DNA of 38,826 nt, from contig CAZUGZ010000018.1 in assembly GCA_964620555.1 (NCBI GenBank), forward strand, positions 1 through 38,826. Direction: 5' to 3'. Source of the stretch: JAPOQD01 sp964620555. GTDB lineage: Bacteria; Pseudomonadota; Gammaproteobacteria; Pseudomonadales; Halieaceae. Numbering within the stretch: the first letter of the stretch is position 1; each line of letters opens with the position of its first letter. Below, piece after piece: positions 6,267 to 13,555 of the stretch. The translations under genes were made by a program, and so were the position numbers. Below the pieces are notes generated by a model, which was not told where the DNA came from, ran no database searches, and saw only the letters and a program-made list of their open reading frames with translations.

Positions 6267-7879
6267 GAGCGTTGCGGCCGGCTCAGGTGCAGGTAGTACA
6301 CTTCATAACTGGCGGGCAGTTTGCCGTGCTCGCGGAAGCTTTCATAGGCGCGGGACACGGCTTCCAGACTGCGGCGACCAGTCAGACCCGGGGGCCGGGC
6401 CAAATTGACGTTGTGCGCCCCCAGACACTTGAGTTCCCGAAACAGTTGCATGGGATGCTGGTAGCGCATTTGCAGTTGCCGTCTGGCCACGGATTGCAGG
6501 TGCAGCCCGGCGGCGCGAAAAGCTGCTTCCAGCGTAGCCAGTGGTGCGAACCGATTGACGTGTTCGTGCTCATCCACCTGGGACCAGGCACGGCGCAACT
6601 CGTGCAGGGTCGCGGGCCCGAGTGTTGCGATGAGGGCCTGCCCTCCCGGCGCCAGAACCCGCATCAGCTCCGTGGCCAGGCGTCGTGGCTGCTCGCACCA
6701 TTGCAACGCGAGATTGCTGAAAACCAGTGCCACACTGTGGCTGGCCAGCGGCAAATCCTCGGCATCTCCCACTACCCAGTCGGCCACCTCGCTGCCCGCC
6801 ACCCGCCCGGCAGCGAATTGCACCATGCCCCGCGATAAATCGAGGCCGGTATAGCGCGAGTGAGGGTACTTCTGCTGCAGCGGATGCCGAAAATGTCCGG
6901 TCCCGCAACCCAGGTCCAGCACCCGGCCCGAACACTGCTCCGGCAAGCGCGCCAGCAGCGCATGGCCGGTCCGGCGCTGCAGGGTGGCGGCGCGGTCGTA
7001 GCGCCCGGCCGCCCGGTCGAAAGAGCGTGCAACGGCTGATTTCTCCCTCCGCGGCGCCGGCACCGGCCGGGCGGCGGGCAGGCAGCCATCCACCGCTGCC
7101 AGCAGCCTTCGGCCCGCGCTCAGCGGCAACAGGTGGCCAAGCCCGGCCAGCACCTGTACGGACTGTCGGGGAGCAATTGCTTCCAGCACCCCTCCCAGGC
7201 GGGCCGGTACCAGGCGGTCGCGTTCTCCCAGCAGATGGACCACCGGCATTCGCAGTCGGGGCAGGGATTCGCGCAAATCGAGCTGGCTCAACAAATCCAG
7301 GGCCGCACCCAGGCCACGGGGAGTCGGCGCCCCCCGCCGATAGCGCCGGCACCAGTCGCGCAAAACCGGATCATCTCCGGCCTGCAAATGATCAAACCCG
7401 ACCAATGCCCTGCTGCCCAGGCTCGCCACCCGCTGCCGGAAAGCCCGAAATTCCGCAGCCGGCATGGCCGCTGTCCAACCGTCTTCGGCTACCAGGCGCG
7501 GGCTGCTGCCCAGGGTAATGATCGCCCGCACCCGCTCCGGTACCCGGCGGGCGAGTTCCCAGGCCAGCATGCCTCCCAGCGACCAGCCCAGATACAGTGC
7601 CGGCGCCGGGGCAACGGCCAGCAACGCCTGCATCAGCGCTTCGCGATCCCAGTCGGCACTCTCGCTGCGCCCGGTACCGGGCAGGTCCAGCAGGGTTACA
7701 TTGGCCCGTTGCCGCAGTTCCGGCAGCAGACCTCGCCACACGGAGCTATCCATGCTCCAACCGGACAACAGCACCAGCTCCGCCGCGCCGGGACGAAGGG
7801 CACTCAGGCGTTCGCTGTAGAGCCGGGTGGCGCCCGCCGCAGTGTCCGGCGCGAGCATTGGCTGGGGTCCGGCAGTCAC
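6263..7879 (-). CDS. bioHC: Bifunctional pimeloyl-ACP methyl ester esterase / malonyl-ACP methyltransferase (BioH-BioC fusion)
   Basis: The first ~270 residues are an alpha/beta hydrolase of the BioH type: LLSGWSMDSSVW, nucleophile elbow GWSLGG (S100), acid LGERD (D221) and base GLGH (H249). From about residue 280 the protein is a BioC methyltransferase: VARSFDRAAGRYDRAA, SAM motif LDLGCGTG (321-328) and later ALQWCEQP. BioC methylates malonyl-ACP to disguise it as a fatty-acid primer, and BioH removes the methyl from pimeloyl-ACP, so the fusion joins the first and last steps of pimelate assembly. The GTG start at 7879 overlaps the bioF stop (GTGA) and has GGGGAG 7 nt upstream. An ATG at 7858 is the alternative. 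Such fusions are known in Saccharophagus-type bacteria. Confidence 0.94.
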   Translation of the reverse strand: MTAGPQPMLAPDTAAGATRLYSERLSALRPGAAELVLLSGWSMDSSVWRGLLPELRQRANVTLLDLPGTGRSESADWDREALMQALLAVAPAPALYLGWSLGGMLAWELARRVPERVRAIITLGSSPRLVAEDGWTAAMPAAEFRAFRQRVASLGSRALVGFDHLQAGDDPVLRDWCRRYRRGAPTPRGLGAALDLLSQLDLRESLPRLRMPVVHLLGERDRLVPARLGGVLEAIAPRQSVQVLAGLGHLLPLSAGRRLLAAVDGCLPAARPVPAPRREKSAVARSFDRAAGRYDRAATLQRRTGHALLARLPEQCSGRVLDLGCGTGHFRHPLQQKYPHSRYTGLDLSRGMVQFAAGRVAGSEVADWVVGDAEDLPLASHSVALVFSNLALQWCEQPRRLATELMRVLAPGGQALIATLGPATLHELRRAWSQVDEHEHVNRFAPLATLEAAFRAAGLHLQSVARRQLQMRYQHPMQLFRELKCLGAHNVNLARPPGLTGRRSLEAVSRAYESFREHGKLPASYEVYYLHLSRPQRS

Positions 7880-9081
7880 GCGCAGGCTCCCCGGCCGGGC
7901 AACGCATGCTGCCCGCCACGACTGGTCTGATCGAGGGCATCGAGCAGGCGGTCGACCTGGGACTCGGTATGGGCGGCGGACAGCGTAATGCGCAGGCGGG
8001 CACTGCCCTGGGGAACCGTCGGCGGGCGGATGGCGCTTACCAGCAGGCCCTGCCGGCGCAGGTCTGCGCTGAGTTGCGTGGCGGCCTCGGCGCTGCCGAC
8101 CAGCAGCGGTTGTATGGGGCTGCGAGAATCCGCCAGGCTCAGTTGCAACGACTGCGCGCCGCGACGAAAACGTTCTATCAGGGCATGCAGGTGCTGCCGG
8201 CGCCAACTCTCCCGCCGCACCAGTTGCAGGGCGGTGAGGCCGACCGCGGCCAGGGCCGGCGGCAGTGCCGTAGTGTAGATATAGGTACGGGCAAACTGAA
8301 TCAGGCCCTCTATGAGAGTCCGGTCACCGGCGACAAAGGCTCCGGCACAGCCCAGCGCCTTGCCCAGGGTAGCCATCAACACCGGCACCTGGCTGGCGTC
8401 CAGACCCGCCGCCGCCACCGTTCCGGCCCCGTCGTCCCCCAGCACACCAAAGCCGTGGGCGTCGTCCACCATCAGCAGGGCCTGTTGCCGCGCACAAAGT
8501 CGGGCCAGGTCGGCCAGCGGCGCCTGGTCGCCATCCATGGAAAACACCCCATCGACCGCTACCAGTGCCGCCCCATCCCCCGACCGGGCCGCCAGGCGTC
8601 GCCCCAGGTCGGCCACATCATTGTGCCGGAAGCGTTGCATGCGGGCTCTGCTCAACAATCCGCCGTCCAGCAGGGAGGCATGGTTGAGACGGTCCTCGAA
8701 AAGCTGATCTCCCCTCCCCAGCAGGGCCATCAGGGTTCCCATATTGGCCAGGTAGCCACTACTGAACAGCAGGGCGCGCTGGCGCCCGGTGAATTCGGCC
8801 AGGGCCGTTTCCAGTTCCCGGTGGGGCGCGCTGTGGCCCACCACCAGGTGGGAGGCCCCGCTACCCACTCCGTAGCGCTGCGCCGCTGTCTGCAGGCTGC
8901 GCACCAGCTCGGGGTGGTTGGCCAGACCCAGGTAGTCGTTGCTGCAAAAACACAGCAGCGATTCGCCCCCCAGGCGCAGTTCGACCCCCTGGGGCGAGTC
9001 CAGGGTCAGGCGCTGCCGGTACAGGGACTGTCGTTGACGCTGCTGCAAGCGCTGTTGCAGACGCCGTTGCAGGGGGGTCAT
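7876..9081 (-). CDS. bioF: 8-amino-7-oxononanoate synthase
   Basis: This 401-residue PLP enzyme condenses pimeloyl-ACP with L-alanine, the first ring-assembly step of biotin synthesis. Visible family features are FCSNDYLGLANHP (residues 45-57), YGVGSGASHLVVG (70-82), VDDAHGFG (205-212), and the PLP lysine in ATLGKALG (K241). The length is slightly above the usual 385-390. Its ATG overlaps the bioB stop by one base (TGATG) and its stop overlaps the bioHC GTG, so it is in the middle of a tightly coupled operon. Confidence 0.96.
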   Translation of the reverse strand: MTPLQRRLQQRLQQRQRQSLYRQRLTLDSPQGVELRLGGESLLCFCSNDYLGLANHPELVRSLQTAAQRYGVGSGASHLVVGHSAPHRELETALAEFTGRQRALLFSSGYLANMGTLMALLGRGDQLFEDRLNHASLLDGGLLSRARMQRFRHNDVADLGRRLAARSGDGAALVAVDGVFSMDGDQAPLADLARLCARQQALLMVDDAHGFGVLGDDGAGTVAAAGLDASQVPVLMATLGKALGCAGAFVAGDRTLIEGLIQFARTYIYTTALPPALAAVGLTALQLVRRESWRRQHLHALIERFRRGAQSLQLSLADSRSPIQPLLVGSAEAATQLSADLRRQGLLVSAIRPPTVPQGSARLRITLSAAHTESQVDRLLDALDQTSRGGQHALPGRGACA

Positions 9082-10100
9082 CAGTTCGTTGCAGCAGTTT
9101 CGCGGCCGGTGGCGGTGGCATCGTAAAAACGCGGGTCAACTCCGCTTGCCGGGCGCGGCTCGGGGCGGATGCCCAGGCGGCCGAACAGCGCCAGGTCCCG
9201 GTTGGCCTCGGGATTGGGAGTGGTCAGCAGTTTTTCGCCATAAAAAATGGAATTGGCGCCGGCAAAATATGCCAGGGCGTGCATTTCCTCGTTCATTTCC
9301 TCACGACCCGCGGACAGGCGCACATGGGAGGCGGGCATCAGTATGCGGGCCACGGCAATGGTGCGGACAAAGTCGAGCGGGTCCAGGTCCTCCTGTTGCG
9401 CCAGGGGGGTGCCCGGCACGCGCACCAGCAAATTGATGGGGACGCTCTCGGGGTGGGGTTGAAGATTGGCCAGTTCCTGCAACAGGCCGGCGCGGTCGGT
9501 CAGTTCCTCGCCCATGCCGACGATGCCGCCACTGCAAACCTTCATGCCCGCAGCTCGCACCGCGGCCAGGGTATCGAGCCGGTCCTGGTATTGCCGGGTG
9601 GTGATGATATCCCGGTAGTACTCCGGCGAGGTATCCAGGTTGTGGTTGTAATAGTCCAGCCCGGCCTCGGCCAACTGACCGGCCTGGGTGGTACTGAGCA
9701 TACCCAGGGTCATGCAGGTCTCCAGCCCGAGTTCGCGCACCTGCCTGATCATGGCGGCCAATTGCGGGATATCGCGGTCCTTGGGGGAGCGCCAGGCAGC
9801 TCCCATGCAGAAACGGGTAGCGCCGCTGTCGCGGGCGGCTCGCGCCTGCTCCAATACCGCTTCCAACTCCATCAGCGGCTCCACCTCGACGCCGGTGTCG
9901 TACCGGGTACTCTGTGGACAGTAGGCGCAGTCCTCGGGACAGGCACCGGTCTTGATGGACAGCAGGGTACTGATCTGCACCTGGTTGGGGTCGAAATACC
10001 GGCGGTGCAGGGATTGCGCCTGAAACAACAGGTCGTTGAAGGGCAGCGCAAACAGTTGTTCTACTTCCGCACGCTGCCAGTCGTGGCGTATCTGGCTCAT
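9081..10100 (-). CDS. bioB: Biotin synthase (radical SAM)
   Basis: This 339-residue enzyme inserts sulfur into dethiobiotin. The radical-SAM cysteines are C54, C58 and C61 (CPEDCAYC), and the [2Fe-2S] ligands are C98 (RFCMGAAW), C129 (ETCMTLGML) and C189 (KVCSGGIVGMGE), with YNHNLDTSPEYY between them. It is the first gene of the bioB-bioF-bioHC-bioD operon, transcribed from a sigma70-like promoter overlapped by a BirA operator. Upstream is the divergent comF. GGGGAAG lies just before the ATG. No bioA is in the window, so the diaminopelargonate step must be encoded elsewhere. Confidence 0.98.
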   Translation of the reverse strand: MSQIRHDWQRAEVEQLFALPFNDLLFQAQSLHRRYFDPNQVQISTLLSIKTGACPEDCAYCPQSTRYDTGVEVEPLMELEAVLEQARAARDSGATRFCMGAAWRSPKDRDIPQLAAMIRQVRELGLETCMTLGMLSTTQAGQLAEAGLDYYNHNLDTSPEYYRDIITTRQYQDRLDTLAAVRAAGMKVCSGGIVGMGEELTDRAGLLQELANLQPHPESVPINLLVRVPGTPLAQQEDLDPLDFVRTIAVARILMPASHVRLSAGREEMNEEMHALAYFAGANSIFYGEKLLTTPNPEANRDLALFGRLGIRPEPRPASGVDPRFYDATATGRETAATN

Positions 10101-10135
10101 GGCTTCCCCATGGACTATAGTTGCTGGATGGACCG

Positions 10136-10163
10136 ATCATAGTGGCCCGCGCTTTGTTGTCAA
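10136..10163 (-). promoter_or_regulatory. Predicted sigma70 promoter of the biotin operon
   Basis: On the minus strand TTGACA (10158-10163, perfect) and TATGAT (10136-10141) are separated by 16 bp, about 36 bp before the bioB ATG. The -35 box lies inside the left arm of the BirA operator, so repressor binding would exclude RNA polymerase. Confidence 0.85.
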
Positions 10164-10189
10164 CCTACAGGGACGGAAATGGTTAACAA
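10157..10189. promoter_or_regulatory. BirA (biotin repressor) operator
   Basis: TTGTCAACC (10157-10165) and GGTTAACAA (10181-10189) are separated by 15 nt. This matches the bio operator pattern TTGTnAACC-N14-16-GGTTnACAA, with a single mismatch between the arms. The left arm covers the bioB -35 box and the right arm covers the comF start codon (10179-10181). Biotinyl-AMP-loaded BirA should therefore repress bioB and possibly comF. Confidence 0.92.
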
Positions 10190-10994
10190 CTGGTTGGCAG
10201 ACAGGCTGGCACCCTGCTACTGCGAACTGTGCCAACTCCCCAGCGGGCGGGCACTGGGTTTGTGCTGGCCCTGCCAGGCGGAATTGCCCGCCAATTCCCA
10301 TGGCTGCCACCGGTGCGGCATCCCGCTTGCCGCACGAGACGCATCGCCAAGCTCCATCCCTGCCGCTGGCGCAGTGGAGCCCCGCGACGGCGTCCCGCCT
10401 GCCGGGTCGGTAGCCATTTGTGGCAATTGCCAGCAACATCCACCCGCCTATCAACACAGTTGTGCGCCGTGGCTGTACACCCCACCACTGGACGGTTTTC
10501 TGCGGCGTTTCAAGTTTTCCGCCGACCTGCCGATGTTGCCGTTGCTCACCGAACTGCTGGTAGCCGCGGTGGAACGGGAACTGCACCGATTCGGCGTACC
10601 GGACCTGCTGGTGCCGGTACCGCTGCACTGGCGGCGCCGGTGGCGACGGGGATTCAACCAGTCGGAGCTGCTGGCCCGCTCCCTGAGCCGGCACCCGCGA
10701 CTGCGCCACTGGCAGCTACAGGTGGCCCCGCGCCTGTGTCGAAAAATCCGGGCCACTCCGGCGCAGCTGCAACTGGACCGGCGTCGGCGGCAGCGCAACC
10801 TGCGGCAGGCGTTCACCTGTCGCGACGACGTCGACGGCAAATTCCTGGTGCTGGTTGACGATGTCATGACTACCGGCGCCACGGTGCATCATCTGGCCCA
10901 GGTGCTGCACGGTGCCGGGGCCGCCCGGGTTCATGTCTGGTGTGTGGCGCGCACCCCGCAGCCGTGCAATCCATCGGACCTTGCACCATACTAG
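10179..10994 (+). CDS. comF: ComF-family phosphoribosyltransferase-like protein
   Basis: This 271-residue protein resembles ComF/GntX, a cytoplasmic family tied to DNA uptake and use of DNA as a nutrient, though its exact activity is unclear. The N-terminal zinc-ribbon region has Cys pairs (CELC, CWPC, then CHRC and CGNC). The C-terminal half is a PRTase fold with VPLHWRRRWRRGFNQSELL and the PRPP-loop motif VLVDDVMTTGAT. It is slightly longer than usual because of an Ala/Pro-rich insert at about residues 50-75. The ATG at 10179 has AGGGACGG upstream and lies inside the BirA operator. The divergent bioB-comF arrangement is known from gammaproteobacteria. Confidence 0.9.
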   Translation: MVNNWLADRLAPCYCELCQLPSGRALGLCWPCQAELPANSHGCHRCGIPLAARDASPSSIPAAGAVEPRDGVPPAGSVAICGNCQQHPPAYQHSCAPWLYTPPLDGFLRRFKFSADLPMLPLLTELLVAAVERELHRFGVPDLLVPVPLHWRRRWRRGFNQSELLARSLSRHPRLRHWQLQVAPRLCRKIRATPAQLQLDRRRRQRNLRQAFTCRDDVDGKFLVLVDDVMTTGATVHHLAQVLHGAGAARVHVWCVARTPQPCNPSDLAPY

Positions 10995-11026
10995 CCCATG
11001 ACTGTCACCCGGCGCTGAAGTTGTCG

Positions 11027-11779
11027 ATGGAAAACGCATCCCAAAGCAGGCTGGTGGCCGGCCTGCTGTTGCTGCTGCTCAGCGGGACCGCCAATGGCGC
11101 GTCGCTGCAGGTTGCGGTGGCCACCAACTTTCGCGCCACCCTGGAGCATCTGGTTGCGGAATCCTACCTCGATGCCGGGCGAACGCTGAAAATCAGCAGC
11201 GGCTCCTCCGGCATGCTCTATGCACAAATCCTCCACGGCGCACCCTTCGATGTGTTCCTCTCCGCCGACAGCAAGTTTCCGCGCCGGCTGGAACAGCAGG
11301 GGCTGGTGCTGGACGGAAGCCGCCAGGTCTATGCCCGGGGGCTCCTGGTGCTGGTCTATCAGCCCGACCTCGCCGCAGTGGCGCAGGCCGGGATCGCCGC
11401 CCTGCTGACCCACCCCGGCCTCAGTCTGGCCACCGCCAACCCGCGACTGTCACCGTACGGGGCTGCCGCACAGCAGGTGCTGGAGCGCGTCGCCAGCACA
11501 CCTTCGCCGCGATTGCAGGGTGTGAATATCGGGCAGGCCTATCAGTTTTGGCATGGCGGCGGCGCGGATGCCGCCCTCATCGCCCGCAGCCAGGCCCAGC
11601 CACCCTGGCTGGACATCCCCCGACACTGGTATGGCGGCCTGCAACAACAGGCCGTGGTGTTGCGCCACTCTGCCAACCGGGACCGGGCCCGGCACTTTTT
11701 GCAGTGGCTGCTGTCGCCTGCCTCGCAGGCCGCCATCGTCCGGGCCGGTTATGGCCAGGGAGGAAATTCCGCTGAATAA
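11027..11779 (+). CDS. modA: Periplasmic molybdate-binding protein of an ABC transporter
   Basis: This 250-residue precursor has an N-terminal signal peptide (RLVAGLLLLLLSGTANGA). The mature protein starts SLQVAVATNF and has the oxyanion-binding features of ModA: ISSGSSGMLYAQI, GAPFDVFLSAD and ATANPRLSPYG. It should capture molybdate (or tungstate) in the periplasm and deliver it to ModB. The ATG at 11027 has no strong ribosome-binding site. comF ends 32 bp upstream on the same strand, so read-through transcription is possible. The end overlaps the annotated start of modB by 29 bp. Confidence 0.92.
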   Translation: MENASQSRLVAGLLLLLLSGTANGASLQVAVATNFRATLEHLVAESYLDAGRTLKISSGSSGMLYAQILHGAPFDVFLSADSKFPRRLEQQGLVLDGSRQVYARGLLVLVYQPDLAAVAQAGIAALLTHPGLSLATANPRLSPYGAAAQQVLERVASTPSPRLQGVNIGQAYQFWHGGGADAALIARSQAQPPWLDIPRHWYGGLQQQAVVLRHSANRDRARHFLQWLLSPASQAAIVRAGYGQGGNSAE

Positions 11780-12446
11780 TGCCGCCGCCATCTGGCTGAC
11801 CATCGAGTTGGCCACCGTCACGACCGTGATTCTGTTGCTGCTGGGCACTCCCCTGGCCTGGTGGCTGGCGCGGGGTCAAAGCACCCTGCGCAACGGGGTG
11901 GAGGCGGTGGTCGCCCTGCCCCTGATCCTGCCCCCCACGGTGCTCGGCTTCTACCTGCTGATCGCCTTTGCACCGCAGTCGGCACTGGGCAGTTTCTGGC
12001 AACAGCTTACCGGGACACGGCTGGCTTTCAGTTTCAGCGGCCTGGTGATCGGTTCGGTGCTGTACTCCCTGCCCTTTGTGGTACAGCCCCTGCAGGCGGC
12101 CTTTCGCTCGGTTCCGGAGGGCCTGCTGGAAGCGGCCGCCACCCTCGGTGCGGATGCCAGGGACCGCTGGCTCAGCGTGGTGCTGCCCAGTTGCGGACAC
12201 AGTTTCCTGGTGGCCGCCAGTCTGGGTTTTGCCCACACGGTCGGAGAATTCGGCGTGGTGTTGATGATCGGCGGCAATATTCCGGGGGAAACCCAGGTCC
12301 TGTCCATCGCCCTTTACGATCGGGTGGAAGCCCTGGAGTACGCGCAGGCCCACCGCCTGGCAGCGGGCCTGATGCTGTTTTCCTTCGTCACCCTGTTCCT
12401 GCTGTACCGGCGCGGCAACCTGGGTTTCGGCGGTAGCCGGCCGTGA
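11751..12446 (+). CDS. modB: Molybdate ABC transporter permease
   Basis: This 231-residue inner-membrane protein has about five hydrophobic segments. It carries the permease EAA-type loop (EGLLEAAATLGADARDRWL), by which it contacts ModC, followed by GFAHTVGEFGVVLMIGGNIPGETQ, which is highly typical of ModB. The ATG at 11751 lies inside modA. The strong ribosome-binding-like AGGGAGGA (11757-11764) lies after that ATG, so translation might instead begin at a non-standard codon near 11766-11772. The stop TGA overlaps the modC ATG by one base. Confidence 0.93.
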   Translation: MAREEIPLNNAAAIWLTIELATVTTVILLLLGTPLAWWLARGQSTLRNGVEAVVALPLILPPTVLGFYLLIAFAPQSALGSFWQQLTGTRLAFSFSGLVIGSVLYSLPFVVQPLQAAFRSVPEGLLEAAATLGADARDRWLSVVLPSCGHSFLVAASLGFAHTVGEFGVVLMIGGNIPGETQVLSIALYDRVEALEYAQAHRLAAGLMLFSFVTLFLLYRRGNLGFGGSRP

Positions 12447-13555
12447 TGGCGGACACCAGCGCCCAGGGGTTGATCGGCAGGGTCGTGTTGCGGCGCAGCG
12501 CGGAGTTTTGCCTGGATCTCCATTGCCGGTTCCCGGCCAGTGGGACCACGGCCATCTACGGTCCCAGTGGTTGCGGTAAAACCACCCTGCTCTACTGCCT
12601 GGCAGGTTTGCTGACCGGTCAGGAACCGACCCTGATCCGCTTTGGCGGGCAACTGTGGCAGGACCGGCGCCATTTCCTTCCCGCCCACCGGCGCAAAATC
12701 GGTTTCACCTTCCAGGATGACCGCCTCTTTCCCCACCTGACCGTGGCCGGTAATCTGCACTATGCCAGCAAACGCGCCGGCGCCCCAGGCGGCCCTAGCC
12801 GGCAGCAGGTGTGCGACTGGCTGCAACTGCAGCCCCTGCTCCAGCGCCGCCCGCAACAGCTCTCCCGCGGCCAGCAACAGCGGGTGGCGATTGGCCGCGC
12901 CCTGCTCAGCAATCCCGCCGTGCTGTTCATGGACGAACCCCTGGCCAACCTGGATCTGTCCAGCCGACAGGAAATCCTGGGGCACCTGCAACGGCTGCAG
13001 AGAGAAACCGATATTCCCATTCTGTACGTAAGCCACGACCTGGAGGAAATAGCCAAACTGGCGGACTGGCTGGTGGTCATGGAGGCCGGACGCAGCGTCG
13101 CCGAGGGCCCACTGCAGCAACTCAGTTCCGAGTTGTCGCTGGCCGTCGCCCTGCGGGAACGGGCGGCCGCCATCCTGTCGGCACAACTGGTGGCCCGCGA
13201 GGCGGAATACGGTCTGGCCCGGCTGTCACTGGAGGGGCAGACGGTCCATATCGCCGACCGCGGGTTGCCGGACGATAGTCAGGCGCTGCGCCTGCGCATC
13301 CCGGCCCGCGACGTGAGCCTGTGCCTGTCCGCCCCGACCGACACCAGCATACTCAACATACTGGAGGTCAGCGTGGAGGAGATCGAAGCGAGTGACGCCA
13401 ACCAGTTGCTGCTGAAACTGCGGCTGGGCGGACAGTTCCTGCTCGCCAGGCTGACCCGGAAATCGGTGCACAAGCTGGGGTTGAAACCGGGCAGCCGGGC
13501 CTACGCGCAGATAAAAACCGTGGCGCTGCTGGACGACCCGCTGAGCGTCAGGTGA
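12446..13555 (+). CDS. modC: Molybdate ABC transporter ATP-binding protein
   Basis: This 369-residue ATPase powers ModB. Walker A is GPSGCGKTT (residues 39-47), the signature LSRGQQQR (139-146), Walker B VLFMDEPLANLD (159-170), and the switch SHDLEE. The C-terminal ~100 residues form a TOBE/Mop-like regulatory domain (LRIPARDVSLCLS near 290, where oxyanion may bind). modB and modC are linked by a TGATG overlap, and a GTG at 12443 is an alternative start. The stop overlaps the next gene's GTG by 4 bp. No modE regulator is present. Confidence 0.95.
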   Translation: MADTSAQGLIGRVVLRRSAEFCLDLHCRFPASGTTAIYGPSGCGKTTLLYCLAGLLTGQEPTLIRFGGQLWQDRRHFLPAHRRKIGFTFQDDRLFPHLTVAGNLHYASKRAGAPGGPSRQQVCDWLQLQPLLQRRPQQLSRGQQQRVAIGRALLSNPAVLFMDEPLANLDLSSRQEILGHLQRLQRETDIPILYVSHDLEEIAKLADWLVVMEAGRSVAEGPLQQLSSELSLAVALRERAAAILSAQLVAREAEYGLARLSLEGQTVHIADRGLPDDSQALRLRIPARDVSLCLSAPTDTSILNILEVSVEEIEASDANQLLLKLRLGGQFLLARLTRKSVHKLGLKPGSRAYAQIKTVALLDDPLSVR

